From positions 1-64,000 of the forward strand of contig JALFAQ010000045.1 in the NCBI GenBank assembly GCA_022772305.1: a stretch of DNA of 64,000 nucleotides, written 5' to 3'. Below the pieces are notes generated by a model. It was not told the DNA's origin. It searched no databases and was given only the letters and a program-made list of their open reading frames with translations. This stretch comes from Corynebacterium glucuronolyticum. GTDB taxonomy: Bacteria; Actinomycetota; Actinomycetes; Mycobacteriales; Mycobacteriaceae. Numbering within the stretch: position 1 is the first letter of the stretch; each line of letters opens with the position of its first letter. Shown one piece after another: positions 25,709 through 34,948 of this stretch. A program made the position numbers and the translations under genes.

Positions 25709-28359
25709 TCGCCGACGGCGACCACACCGCGTCGAATAGCGTCGATGGCTTGGTTGGCGTGGTGCGTGATCTCCGTGGTGTACCCGGTCTTGGACACTTG
25801 CTCAAGAACATCGATGACGCGCCGGCACCAGCGCACGAAATCACCGGGGGTGAGCTCCGCGCCGCTGGCGGCGGCAGCCTCCATGGCGTAATCGAGCGGG
25901 GCGCCGGCCACCCACTGGTGCATAGACAGCGCGAAGCCGGGTTCCGGCTCGCGGGACAGGGCCAGGTTGTGGCGCTGCTCGTCGCTGGCCAGCTCCGTGT
26001 AAATGCGCATCGTATTATTCATCGCTGTCGCCATCCGCTCCGTCGGGGCACCCGCCCGGCCACGGATTTCCTTACGGTTTTCAAACACCGTCATGGAAAC
26101 CACACCGGCGAGTTCGGCGGGATCCAGGTCGTCCCAGATGCCGCGCTTGAGACACGATGCGATGAGCAGGTCGGACTCGTTGTGCAGCAGGGCGAGCCGC
26201 TGTCCCTCGTCGGTCACGGTGGGATTCTCCCCCGGTGTAATGTAGTCGAGTTCGGCGAGGAGATCGAGAATCCGGTCAAAGGTCTTGCCTAGTGTTTCCC
26301 TGGCCGAGGAGATGGTGGACTGCAGGTTGTCGCGGCGACGTTCCTCCCGCATAAGCTCTTCGCCCAGACGAGCGAAGGCATCGCGGTTTTCCCAGCTGTG
26401 CGCCGGGTGGTTCCGGATCGCCTCGCGCAGCGCCTTGATCTGCGGGTCCTTCTTGGTCTTCAGCCGCGGAGCGCGGATCTTTTTGGGGCGCGGATAGTGG
26501 CCATACTTCAGCTCGTTATCCACCCACCGGCCGAGACGACCATGGCGCGGCAGATGTGTGTGCCCAACGGTGATCGGCGGAACCGGGAAATCCTCCGGAG
26601 ACACTCTCCCCTTCCAGCCACCCTGCTGGATGATCTGGGGGCGCGGGTCATTGCGCCGTTGAGCAGGATCGATAACGATAGCGAGCGTTGTCTTCTTCCC
26701 CGGCAGAGCGATGACATCGCCCTTTTGCAACTTGGCCAGCACCGCCGTTGCTTCCTTGTTGCGCTGAGCAACAAATGCACGCTTGGCCTTCCGTTCGGCA
26801 TCCGTGAGGTCGGAGCGCAGCTGCATGTACTCGAGGAACTCCTCCACCGGGCCGTCGACAGCCTCTTCCAACCGGGATCGCAACTGGTCCACCGCCCGGT
26901 TCGCCTTCTCCAACTCGTGGGCTTTCCCCACCACGGACTTATCCGCCTGGTACTGGGCGAAGGAACGTTCGATGATGTGCTTGGCGTTGGTGTAGCCGAT
27001 GGTGTTGAGGAGGTTGACGGACATGTTGTAGCCCGGCGAGAAGGTAGAAACAAGCGGGTAGGTGCGCGTGGAAGCAAGGCCTGCGACGGCCTCCACATCC
27101 ATCGTCGGCTCCCACACCATGACCGCCCGGCCCTGCGTGTCAATCCCTCGCCGGCCTGCGCGGCCGGTCAGCTGAGTGAACTGCCCAGGAGTGAGATCCA
27201 CGTGAGCTTCACCATTGAACTTCACCAGACGCTCGAGGACGACAGTCTTCGCAGGCATATTGATGCCCAGCGCCAGGGTTTCCGTGGCGAAGACGGCTTT
27301 CAGCAGCCCCTTGACAAAAAGCTTCTCCACGATGTGGCGGAAGGCAGGAAGCATGCCAGCGTGGTGGGCGGCGAAACCCCGGGTGGCAGCTAGCCTCCAG
27401 CGTTTGAAGCCCAGGACCTCGAGGTCCTCCGGCGGGATCTCTTCCACGCCCTCGTCGACGATTGCCTGGATCTCCTTCTTCTCCTCATCCGTGGTGAGGT
27501 CGAGGCGAGCGCCCAGACATTGGGCGACGGCACCGTCACAGCCGGCGCGGGAGAAAATGAAGGTGATCGCGGGGAGCATGCCCTCGCCACCAAGCAGGCG
27601 TAGCACCTCCGGCCGTCCCAGGGGCTTGTAGCGGCGGTCACGATCTGTTTGGCCCCAGCCGATCTTCTGGTCATCTTGGTGAGAGATGGCACGCTTGACT
27701 TGACCACTAATACGAGTGGCGTCGGTGTTGAAAAGCGGGCACAGCTGGGTGCCCACGAGTAGATACTGCGTGAGCGGGACGGGGCGGACCTCGGAGACGA
27801 TGACATCGGTGTACCCGCGCACCTCCCCCAGCCACTGGCCGAACTCCTCCGAGTTGGAGACGGTGGCGGACAACGACACGATATTGACGGATTCGTCGAG
27901 GTTGAGAATCACCTCTTCCCACACAGCGCCGCGGTCGCGATCAGACAGGTAGTGGACCTCGTCCATGACCACGTATCCGAGCCGGGACAGCGAGGGGGAA
28001 TCTGCGTAAATCATGTTGCGCAGAACCTCGGTTGTCATGACGACGATGTCGGCTCCCCCGTTGATGGAGACATCGCCGGTGAGTAGGCCGATGCGCTCCT
28101 CGCCGTAGGCATCGACAAGATCGTGAAACTTCTGGTTGGAAAGAGCCTTGATAGGCGTGGTGTAGAAGCATTTCAGGCCACGGCACAAAGCGAGGTAGAC
28201 GGCAAACTCGCCGACGATCGTTTTACCTGCACCCGTCGGTGCGCAAACAAGCACACCGTGGTCGCTTTCCACACTGCGACAGCCGTCGACCTGGAATTCA
28301 TCGAGGGGGAAGGGTTGGCGTGTGGCAAACTCGTCGAGCATAGGAAACGCATCGGTCAT
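25705..28359 (-). CDS. helY: Ski2-like DEAD/DEAH-box helicase HelY
   Basis: 884 residues from the ATG at 28359 with GGGA upstream. Superfamily 2 helicase motifs: Q-like FPLDEFQ, motif I APTGAGKT (about residues 40-47), motif II MDEVHY (about 131-136), motif III SLSATVSN, motif VI QLTGRAGRRGID (about 405-416). The long C-terminal half matches the Mtr4/HelY type, with the arch-like insertion and DSHCT-like end. Predicted ATP-dependent RNA helicase. It is the end of the paf-tat block, as in mycobacteria (Rv2092c next to tatC/tatA/pafC/pafB). Confidence 0.92.
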   Translation of the reverse strand: MTDAFPMLDEFATRQPFPLDEFQVDGCRSVESDHGVLVCAPTGAGKTIVGEFAVYLALCRGLKCFYTTPIKALSNQKFHDLVDAYGEERIGLLTGDVSINGGADIVVMTTEVLRNMIYADSPSLSRLGYVVMDEVHYLSDRDRGAVWEEVILNLDESVNIVSLSATVSNSEEFGQWLGEVRGYTDVIVSEVRPVPLTQYLLVGTQLCPLFNTDATRISGQVKRAISHQDDQKIGWGQTDRDRRYKPLGRPEVLRLLGGEGMLPAITFIFSRAGCDGAVAQCLGARLDLTTDEEKKEIQAIVDEGVEEIPPEDLEVLGFKRWRLAATRGFAAHHAGMLPAFRHIVEKLFVKGLLKAVFATETLALGINMPAKTVVLERLVKFNGEAHVDLTPGQFTQLTGRAGRRGIDTQGRAVMVWEPTMDVEAVAGLASTRTYPLVSTFSPGYNMSVNLLNTIGYTNAKHIIERSFAQYQADKSVVGKAHELEKANRAVDQLRSRLEEAVDGPVEEFLEYMQLRSDLTDAERKAKRAFVAQRNKEATAVLAKLQKGDVIALPGKKTTLAIVIDPAQRRNDPRPQIIQQGGWKGRVSPEDFPVPPITVGHTHLPRHGRLGRWVDNELKYGHYPRPKKIRAPRLKTKKDPQIKALREAIRNHPAHSWENRDAFARLGEELMREERRRDNLQSTISSARETLGKTFDRILDLLAELDYITPGENPTVTDEGQRLALLHNESDLLIASCLKRGIWDDLDPAELAGVVSMTVFENRKEIRGRAGAPTERMATAMNNTMRIYTELASDEQRHNLALSREPEPGFALSMHQWVAGAPLDYAMEAAAASGAELTPGDFVRWCRRVIDVLEQVSKTGYTTEITHHANQAIDAIRRGVVAVGD

Positions 28360-28401
28360 AGTTCCCAAACTACCAACTGCTGCGGGCGACGGGAATTCTA
28401 G

Positions 28402-29472
28402 CTAGAGGACGTCATCGAAATTGCCGGGGTCGCGCTTGTTGAGCGTACCTCGTTTTTCGGCACCCTCCATGTTGCGTGGCACCTTCCGTGGCTTGGGGGT
28501 ACCACCACCGTAATCTTTCACCCGGCGGGCGTTCGGATTCACGGGGATCGGCTTGGCGATCTTCTCCGGGCGCGGGATGGGGGCTGCAATTTCGTCGCTG
28601 GACTCGTCGTCGAGCGGGGAGGCCTCATCGTCATCCCACATCTCGCTTTGCTTCTTTCGACGCTTGTCGTTGATACGCGTGAACTGGATGGAGATCTCCA
28701 CGATGATCGTCAGCGCGACGGAAAGAATGAGCATGGACACAGGATCCTGCCCCGGAGTCATGAAGGCCGCGAAGATAAACAGACCAACGATGATGTAAGA
28801 GCGCTTGTCCTTGAGGTCCTCGTAATCAACGAGCCCGGCTATATTCAGCATCGCGATGACGAGGGGCAGCTCGAAGCTGACACCGAAAACGACGAGGAGG
28901 CCGAGGACGAAGTTGTAATAGCGCTCGCCGGACAGTGCGGTGATCTGCACCTCGGAGCCGATGGTGAGCAGAAAGCTCAGGCCGTAGGCGACCACAAAGT
29001 ACGCGAGCACCGCGCCGGCCACGAACAAGGTGACGGCAAGGCTGACGAAGGTGAACGTCCAACGCCGTTCGTTCTTGTGCAGGCCGGGAGTAATGAAGCC
29101 CCAGATCTGGGAAAGCCAGACGGGTGAAGAAAAGACAAGACCCGCGAGGGCGCCTACTTTGAGGCGCAGCAGGAACATCTCGAAAGGGCCGGTAGCCAGA
29201 AGCCTGCAGTGGCCGTCACCGGAGAAGTCGGCGCGCACCTCTGGGGGCAGGCTGCAGTACGGTCCGCGAAGGATTTCGCCGAGCGTCGCTACGCCGGGGA
29301 TCGAGTGCTGGTACCACAAGAACCCGATGACTGTGCCGATAGCGAGTGCGACAAGCGAGATGAAGAGACGACGACGAAGCTCGTTGATGTGATCAACGAG
29401 GCTCATTGTGCCGTCGGGGTTCTTCTTCTTGCGCTGTTCGCGCTTCTTCGTAGCGGACGTTTTCTGGCTCAT
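28402..29472 (-). CDS. tatC: Twin-arginine translocase subunit TatC
   Basis: 356 residues. Membrane core of the Tat export system, which recognises the RR signal peptide of folded proteins. The conserved N-terminal segment MSLVDHINELRRRLFISLV begins at about residue 23, after a Lys-rich head. The essential Glu region FEMFLLRLKVGALAGLVFSSP is at about 97-117, and six transmembrane segments end near residue 265. The last 90 residues form a charged cytoplasmic tail (DDDEASPLDDE, KPRKVPRNMEG), longer than in enterobacterial TatC. It lies 18 bases after tatA, so they are co-transcribed. TatB is not here. Confidence 0.94.
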   Translation of the reverse strand: MSQKTSATKKREQRKKKNPDGTMSLVDHINELRRRLFISLVALAIGTVIGFLWYQHSIPGVATLGEILRGPYCSLPPEVRADFSGDGHCRLLATGPFEMFLLRLKVGALAGLVFSSPVWLSQIWGFITPGLHKNERRWTFTFVSLAVTLFVAGAVLAYFVVAYGLSFLLTIGSEVQITALSGERYYNFVLGLLVVFGVSFELPLVIAMLNIAGLVDYEDLKDKRSYIIVGLFIFAAFMTPGQDPVSMLILSVALTIIVEISIQFTRINDKRRKKQSEMWDDDEASPLDDESSDEIAAPIPRPEKIAKPIPVNPNARRVKDYGGGTPKPRKVPRNMEGAEKRGTLNKRDPGNFDDVL

Positions 29473-29490
29473 AAATGTGACAGGTAACTA

Positions 29491-29763
29491 CTACTGGTTA
29501 TTCTGTGCGGGGTTGCCGTACTGGCCCTGCTGTGGCTGCTGCTGGTACTGCTGCTGCGGCTGGGGCTGGGGCTGCTCGATGGCCTGCTGTTGCTGCGGAG
29601 CAGCGTTGTCATCTGCGTCGTCGTTTTGCATCTCGCGAACCTCAGACTTCATGATGCGCATGGAGCGACCGAGGGAGCGTGCGAGCTCGGGGAGCTTCTT
29701 GCCACCAAACAGCAGCAAGATGACGAGGACGATAATGGCAATTTCAAGTGGTCCAAGACTCAT
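29491..29763 (-). CDS. tatA: Twin-arginine translocase pore subunit TatA
   Basis: 90 residues with strong ribosome site AAAGGAGAG. The N-terminal transmembrane helix ([19 protein letters not shown], residues 6-24) is followed by the [14 protein letters not shown] hinge and amphipathic helix, the family hallmark. From residue 50 the tail is almost pure Gln/Pro/Asn ([17 protein letters not shown]), a low-complexity region. It assembles with TatC into the export pore. Confidence 0.95.
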   Translation of the reverse strand: MSLGPLEIAIIVLVILLLFGGKKLPELARSLGRSMRIMKSEVREMQNDDADDNAAPQQQQAIEQPQPQPQQQYQQQPQQGQYGNPAQNNQ

Positions 29764-29787
29764 GGTGTTCTCTCCTTTATGGGCTTT

Positions 29788-30780
29788 CTAAAGGTATTTT
29801 TCTAAAGCAGTTTCTGCCCGTTTCTGAACGTCAGTAGCGACCGACTCCGGATTGGTCACAACTACCTTACCGCCATAGGCCAAACTAAATCGAATGAGCC
29901 AATCCGGCGACACTAAAGGTAGCTCAGCTGCAGCGCGACCGCCGGGCAACTCCCCCACGATGGACATGGGAGACTCGTCGGCAAGCCAACGAACATCGGG
30001 GGCGAGCTCGATGGCGGCGGTGACCATCGCCCCAGAGAAGTCAAAGGGAGCGGAGAGGTCCTTGGCGAATTCCGAGCGCGGAAGCCTGCTGGGCGTTTCC
30101 GACAGTTGCGCATCGCTGATGCAGTCCAAGCGGAATGTGCGCACGGCCTTGGCTCCATTGTCGTAGCAGTGGAGGTAGGTGATGCCGTCGTGGGTGAACA
30201 GCTGCAGAACGTCCACGGTGCGCTCACTCGTCTCGTCGGAGTACCGGTTGTAGTACGTGAAGTGAGCTTTCTTACGCCCCGAAAAGGCTTTCTTGAAGGT
30301 GTCCACGGTGGCCGTGAGCTCCGGGCTTGTTTGGCCGTCGGCGATATCGGGCAGGGACTCGATGGCTGTTGCGGACCGGGAGGTCAGCTCGCGCAGCTTA
30401 TCCGTGGTGGACTGGACAACAGAGGGGTTGATGAGACCGTCGATGCCTTCGAGCGATTCGAGGATCAGAAGGAGGGAAAAGCCCTCCGTTGCAGTCAACC
30501 GTACGGACTTGTCTAGCCCCTGGGTGTCCTCGATGGAAACGCTAATCCTGTCCGTGTCCAAGGTGACGAGCTCGTCGGGGTACGTACCCGGCCCACAGCA
30601 CTGCAGCCGGAGAAGATCTTCCACAATCTGGGTTGGGCTGACACCGAAGTCGGAGGCAGCTTCGAACACCGTGCGGTCGGCATGCCTGGTGAAATATGGA
30701 ACCAGGTTGAGCATGCGGATGAGCTCATCGCGCGCCTGGCCAACCCGACTAGTGCTGGAGGGCTTCTTTTTGGCGCTCAT
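29788..30780 (-). CDS. pafC: WYL-domain transcriptional regulator PafC
   Basis: 330 residues. An N-terminal helix-turn-helix (about residues 15-75, LIRMLNLVPYFTRHADRTVF) is followed by a WYL domain (about 150-220, KKAHFTYYNRYSDETSERTV, then LHCYDNGAKAVRTFRLD) and a WCX-type C-terminus. The start overlaps the pafB stop as ATGA. In mycobacteria PafB and PafC form a heterodimer that activates the LexA-independent DNA-damage response; they are named from their operon with pafA rather than from a role in pupylation. Confidence 0.9.
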   Translation of the reverse strand: MSAKKKPSSTSRVGQARDELIRMLNLVPYFTRHADRTVFEAASDFGVSPTQIVEDLLRLQCCGPGTYPDELVTLDTDRISVSIEDTQGLDKSVRLTATEGFSLLLILESLEGIDGLINPSVVQSTTDKLRELTSRSATAIESLPDIADGQTSPELTATVDTFKKAFSGRKKAHFTYYNRYSDETSERTVDVLQLFTHDGITYLHCYDNGAKAVRTFRLDCISDAQLSETPSRLPRSEFAKDLSAPFDFSGAMVTAAIELAPDVRWLADESPMSIVGELPGGRAAAELPLVSPDWLIRFSLAYGGKVVVTNPESVATDVQKRAETALEKYL

Positions 30781-31739
30781 TTATTTACTCCTGAGTAGGT
30801 ATCCACGATGTGTTGCAACCGTTCCTTTACCTCGTGACGGAGATCCGCGGGCTCGAGGACGGTGACGGACTCGCAGTAGGACAGAGCATTGCGGACGAGC
30901 CAGTCTCGGTCGACGTCGGAAAACCGCACGGTCGTGTCATCGAGGCGTTCTCCCCTGTCTACAAACGCCCGCGCCGCACCTGGTGTCACCGCGACAGTTG
31001 CGGTGACCCGCGGGTGCAGGGATGCCATTGCCTCCGCCGCGACGGTGGTGAAATCCTCTGGTCGGGGACGTGTCGCTGTGCCACTGATGGTGGCCTGCTC
31101 GATGCGGATGAGACGGAATGTGCGGGTGGCCTCGCGGTCTGTGTCGAAGCCCACGAGATACTGGCGCTCGTTGTGGGAGGCGATGCCCCACGGTTCCAGA
31201 TGACGTTCCTCGGGGGTTGCCGCCGGATCGCGTCGGTACATAAACGAGAGCGCTTTGTGCCGGTTGATCGCGTTGAGGACGTGGGCGAGGTCTTTGGAAT
31301 CCACCTCCCAGAGTTCCGTGTGGGAAACGAGGGGAAGCGTTTCCTCCCTGTCTAGATCCGTGGCAAAGGCAGCGAGCTTGTTCCATCCACGCCGGGCCTG
31401 GATACCCAGCTTGTGGTGGGAGCTTACCTGACCGGCAAGCTGTAGAACGTAGGCTTCCTCCGGAGTGAAGGCGACATCGGGAAGGAAGGTATTCTGCTCG
31501 ATGCTGTAGCGTGTGACGCCCTCATCGAACGCTTTCTCGACGGTGACACCGACCTTCTCCAATGCCTCGAAGTCCCTCTTCAGCGCCTGCCTCCCGGCTT
31601 TGTCATCTTCGTTGTAGCCGGGAACGCGGGAGCGGATCTCGCTGGAGGACAAGGGCTCATCGACGGAGTTAATGAGGACGGCAAGGAGGTTAATGAGTCT
31701 CTCCGTACGCTGCGGGGATTCTGCTACCTCATTCGGCAT
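30777..31739 (-). CDS. pafB: WYL-domain transcriptional regulator PafB
   Basis: 320 residues. The N-terminal HTH (QRTERLINLLAVLINSVDEP) is followed by a WYL domain (about residues 150-215, HKALSFMYRRDPAATPEERH, then RQYLVGFDTDREATRTFRL) and the WCX-like end. Its start overlaps the last 16 bases of pafA and its stop overlaps the pafC start, so the three are coupled. Partner of PafC in damage-responsive transcription; the WYL domain probably senses single-stranded DNA or another nucleic-acid ligand. Confidence 0.9.
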   Translation of the reverse strand: MPNEVAESPQRTERLINLLAVLINSVDEPLSSSEIRSRVPGYNEDDKAGRQALKRDFEALEKVGVTVEKAFDEGVTRYSIEQNTFLPDVAFTPEEAYVLQLAGQVSSHHKLGIQARRGWNKLAAFATDLDREETLPLVSHTELWEVDSKDLAHVLNAINRHKALSFMYRRDPAATPEERHLEPWGIASHNERQYLVGFDTDREATRTFRLIRIEQATISGTATRPRPEDFTTVAAEAMASLHPRVTATVAVTPGAARAFVDRGERLDDTTVRFSDVDRDWLVRNALSYCESVTVLEPADLRHEVKERLQHIVDTYSGVNK

Positions 31740-33142
31740 ATGAGTTCCTCTACCTCGGGGTTCTCGTTCTGGAACGGGTCTTTCAGCTCAACCAGCTTGG
31801 GAACCGGGCGGAGCACCTTGAGGCGCATCCAATCGACGGACGTATCGACGCCTGCGGCCCGAGCAGCAGCAAGGAACTTGCCCCGCACATGCGCGCGCGT
31901 GGTTGGCGGTGCAACCTTTGTGGCCTGTTTGACGGCTTCCTCGTCCACCCAGGTGTTGAGAAGGCCGTTGGCCTGAAGCTTCGGACCCAATCCCCTGCCC
32001 GGGCGAATGTCGTGGTACATGAGATCCACGTGGCGGAGCTTGGGATCGTCCCACTCCAGACCGTGGCGCTCCTTCAACCCAATAAGAAGACGGTACTTCG
32101 CTACCCAATCCACGTCGCGCGCAATGGCATCGAGATTCCCGGAGCTGATCGCATCGAGGATCGTGCCCCAGAGATCGACCACGCGGGTGAGCTCGCCTGG
32201 TTCTGCCTCGCGCTGGTCCAACCAGGCGCGGGCATGCTCGTGGTACTGCTTCTGGATGTCCAATGCCGACACATCGACGCCTTCGGTGATGTGGACTTTT
32301 TGGGAGCCGTCGAGGCTTCGCGCTACTCGACGGATGGAATCGACCGAGTTCACCATGTCAAAGGTGGGAAGGTCGACGCCGGCCTCGATCATCTCCAGGA
32401 GCAGCAACGTCGTGCCCACCTTCAGCGCTGTGGATACCTGGCTGATGTTGGAGTCGCCGACGATGACGTGGAGGCGACGGAACTGGGAGGAATCCGCGTG
32501 CGGTTCGTCGCGGGTGTTGATCATCGGCCGCGAGCGGGTCGTGGCACTAGAGACACCTTCCCACATGAAGTCAGCACGCTGGGAGACGCAGAACCCAGCA
32601 CCAAAGAGCGTGGCCGGGTTGCCCCGCTGCGGGATGGCGACCCGTCCTGCACCGCAGAACAGCTGTCTGGTGATGAGGAACGGCAGCAGAATTGCCCCCA
32701 GTTTCTTCACTGAGACGTCGCGTCCGACGAGGTAATTTTCGTGACACCCGTAGGAACTCCCGGAGGAGTCCGAGTTGTTCTTGAACATGTACACGCCGGC
32801 ACCGTTACCGTCTTCCGCGGCGATGCGCTCCTCAACACGCGTGGCCAGATCTGTGACGATGCGGTCACCTGCTTGTTCGTAGGTGACGATCTGGCTCACG
32901 CTGTCGCACTCAGGCGTGGCAAATTCCGGGTGGGACCCCACGTCGAGGTACAGGCGCCCGGCGTTGGAGATGAAGACGTTGGTGGAGTTGTACTCGTCCA
33001 CGAGGGGACGAAAGGCCAGGCGCGCCACCTCGTCTGCAGCACGGGGTGAGGAACCGGTGCGGTCAATACAGGCGATGCCGTACTCGGTTTCGATCCCCAT
33101 GATGCGGCGGGTGATGGCGCGCGACGGATCGTAGTCTGCCAT
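31724..33142 (-). CDS. pafA: Pup-protein ligase PafA
   Basis: 472 residues. It joins the C-terminal Glu of deamidated Pup to substrate lysines using ATP. The N-terminal MGIETEYGIACID (about residue 15 on) carries the conserved catalytic-base and Mg-binding Glu of this carboxylate-amine ligase fold; NNSDSSGSSYGCHENYLV (about 120-137) and RPMINTRDEPHADSSQFRRL (about 204-223) are family signatures. It starts five bases after the pup stop: the prcB/prcA proteasome genes that stand between them in mycobacteria are missing. Confidence 0.95.
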   Translation of the reverse strand: MADYDPSRAITRRIMGIETEYGIACIDRTGSSPRAADEVARLAFRPLVDEYNSTNVFISNAGRLYLDVGSHPEFATPECDSVSQIVTYEQAGDRIVTDLATRVEERIAAEDGNGAGVYMFKNNSDSSGSSYGCHENYLVGRDVSVKKLGAILLPFLITRQLFCGAGRVAIPQRGNPATLFGAGFCVSQRADFMWEGVSSATTRSRPMINTRDEPHADSSQFRRLHVIVGDSNISQVSTALKVGTTLLLLEMIEAGVDLPTFDMVNSVDSIRRVARSLDGSQKVHITEGVDVSALDIQKQYHEHARAWLDQREAEPGELTRVVDLWGTILDAISSGNLDAIARDVDWVAKYRLLIGLKERHGLEWDDPKLRHVDLMYHDIRPGRGLGPKLQANGLLNTWVDEEAVKQATKVAPPTTRAHVRGKFLAAARAAGVDTSVDWMRLKVLRPVPKLVELKDPFQNENPEVEELICRMR

Positions 33143-33147
33143 CGGGT

Positions 33148-33333
33148 TTACTGGCCACCCTTTTGCACGTAGGACTTGACGAATTCCTCGGAATCCGTTT
33201 CCAGGAGCGTGTCGATCTCGTCGAGCAGGGAGTCTGCTTCGTGAGTATTGATCTGGACCTGGCCGGCACCACCGTCAATGTCGGTGTCCTCCGAGCGGTC
33301 TTTTCCTCCGGAGCTGTAAACTTGCTTATCCAC
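33148..33333 (-). CDS. pup: Prokaryotic ubiquitin-like protein Pup
   Basis: 61 residues, acidic and largely disordered, ending KGGQ. The C-terminal Gln must be deamidated to Glu by Dop before ligation. The helix-forming ARC/Mpa-binding segment DSLLDEIDTLLETDSEEFVK occupies about residues 35-54. The size and the GGQ end are diagnostic. Confidence 0.96.
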   Translation of the reverse strand: MDKQVYSSGGKDRSEDTDIDGGAGQVQINTHEADSLLDEIDTLLETDSEEFVKSYVQKGGQ

Positions 33334-33392
33334 AGTTGCACGTCCCTTCCATGTGCGTATCTTTTCTTTCCAACATTCTAGGGCGGTTATGC

Positions 33393-34925
33393 TTAGAACG
33401 CTTCTGCTGACGAGGTCTTTTGGGCAAGCGCAGCAATGAACTCGTCCACGGTTAGCCCCTCGCGGAACAGGTCCGCGACATCGGTCTTGGTGAAACTATC
33501 CAAATCCGCAAAGCGGACGGTGACCCCATGGCCTTCATGCTCGATAACGGCTGTATCCCAGTTCACTCGTGTGACATAGCGCCCCATGTGGCGCATGAGC
33601 TGACCGCGGAAGTAGGCACGCGTATCTGTTGGCGGAGTGTGGGCGGCGCGCGCGATCTCCTCGGCAGTAAACATCGTCTCCATGCGGCCCTTGCGCACTA
33701 ACGCGTGGTACAGAGAGCGGGACTCATCAATGTCGGTGTACTGGATGTCGATGGCCTGCAGTTTTGGGTCGGTCCATGCAACGCCGCGAGACGCAAAGCC
33801 CTGGCACAATGCGAGTTTCGCCGTCCAATCCAGCAGGTGGGCGGTGCTCAGCGGGTCCTTTTCCAGAAGGTCCATGACCTTTACCCATGTGTCCAGCACT
33901 TCTTGCTCGACGTCGGTCTCCGGGGTGACACGAGAGGCGTACTCGCGGAGCAGCTCAAGGGGGCGCAATGACCGGCCGTCGACAAGCTGAAGCGGGGTGG
34001 AAACCGTGAGGTCGCGAGAAACTGTGTGGCAGGCAGCAACGGGGTTGATGAGCTCGAGGTCAGAAAAGTCGATTCCCTTCTCAATCGCGTCCATGACGAG
34101 GCTCGTCGTGCCCACTTTGAGGAAGGTCGACGTGTGGCTCATGTTGGCATCGCCGATGATGACGTGGAGCCTGCCGAAGCCACTGCTCGTATGAGGTTCA
34201 TCGCGGGTGTTGATGATGCCGCGGTTGAGTGTTGTCTCCAGCGACACGGTGGTTTCGATGTAATCGGCGCGCTGAGAAATCTGGAACCACGGCGTGGTGT
34301 CCTCAGGGCTCTCCTCCCCCTCCTGGCCGTAGCCGACGCGTCCGGCACCGCAGAGCACCTGACGGACGACGAAGAATGGGATGAGCGCCTGGGCGAGCGT
34401 ATCAAAATCCGTATCACGCGAGTACAGGTAGTTTTCGTGGCTGCCGTAGCTTGCGCCCTTGCCGTCCACGTTGTTTTTGTAGATCTTCAGCGGCGGGCAC
34501 GGATCGTGGCCACGCAAGATGGAATGCCCCTCGGCGGTATGCGTTGCCACGGCTTCCACTGCCTCGCGGAGGATGACATCGCCCGCTGCGTCGTAGAGCA
34601 CGGCATCGCGCGCGTTGGTTGTCTCCGGGGAGGAATACTCCGGGTGTGCGTGGTCAACATAGAAGCGCGCTCCGTTATCCACGACGACGTTCGCCACGCC
34701 GATCGCCCGCGGATCGATGACCGGAACCGTGTGATAGCGACGCAAGTCAAAGCCGCGCTGATCCTTGAGCGGTGATTCCTGGGCGAAGTCCCACCGCGCG
34801 GCAGACTGATCCGTTGTGGAAGCGTACGCCACCACTGCGTGCGTGGAGGAAACGATGGGAGACAACGAGGGATCCGACGGAGTGGCGATCCCATATTCGG
34901 TCTCAGTCCCAATAAAACGTGCCAC
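33393..34925 (-). CDS. dop: Pup deamidase/depupylase Dop
   Basis: 510 residues from the GTG at 34925 (VARFIGTETEYGIATPSD). The AAGGAG site sits nine bases before this GTG; the GTG at 34931 would be too close, and the 542-residue frame would run into arc. It shares the PafA fold: catalytic GTETEYG, VDGKGASYGSHENYLYSRD (about residues 168-186) and GIINTRDEPH. Dop deamidates Pup-Gln to Pup-Glu and also removes Pup from substrates. Located between arc and pup, as in mycobacteria. Confidence 0.93.
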   Translation of the reverse strand: MARFIGTETEYGIATPSDPSLSPIVSSTHAVVAYASTTDQSAARWDFAQESPLKDQRGFDLRRYHTVPVIDPRAIGVANVVVDNGARFYVDHAHPEYSSPETTNARDAVLYDAAGDVILREAVEAVATHTAEGHSILRGHDPCPPLKIYKNNVDGKGASYGSHENYLYSRDTDFDTLAQALIPFFVVRQVLCGAGRVGYGQEGEESPEDTTPWFQISQRADYIETTVSLETTLNRGIINTRDEPHTSSGFGRLHVIIGDANMSHTSTFLKVGTTSLVMDAIEKGIDFSDLELINPVAACHTVSRDLTVSTPLQLVDGRSLRPLELLREYASRVTPETDVEQEVLDTWVKVMDLLEKDPLSTAHLLDWTAKLALCQGFASRGVAWTDPKLQAIDIQYTDIDESRSLYHALVRKGRMETMFTAEEIARAAHTPPTDTRAYFRGQLMRHMGRYVTRVNWDTAVIEHEGHGVTVRFADLDSFTKTDVADLFREGLTVDEFIAALAQKTSSAEAF

Positions 34926-34948
34926 GATCACATTCTCCTTGTCTCGTT

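Noticed and set aside
33142..33148. Proteasome genes prcB and prcA between pup and pafA
   Set aside because: The two genes are five bases apart; nothing fits.
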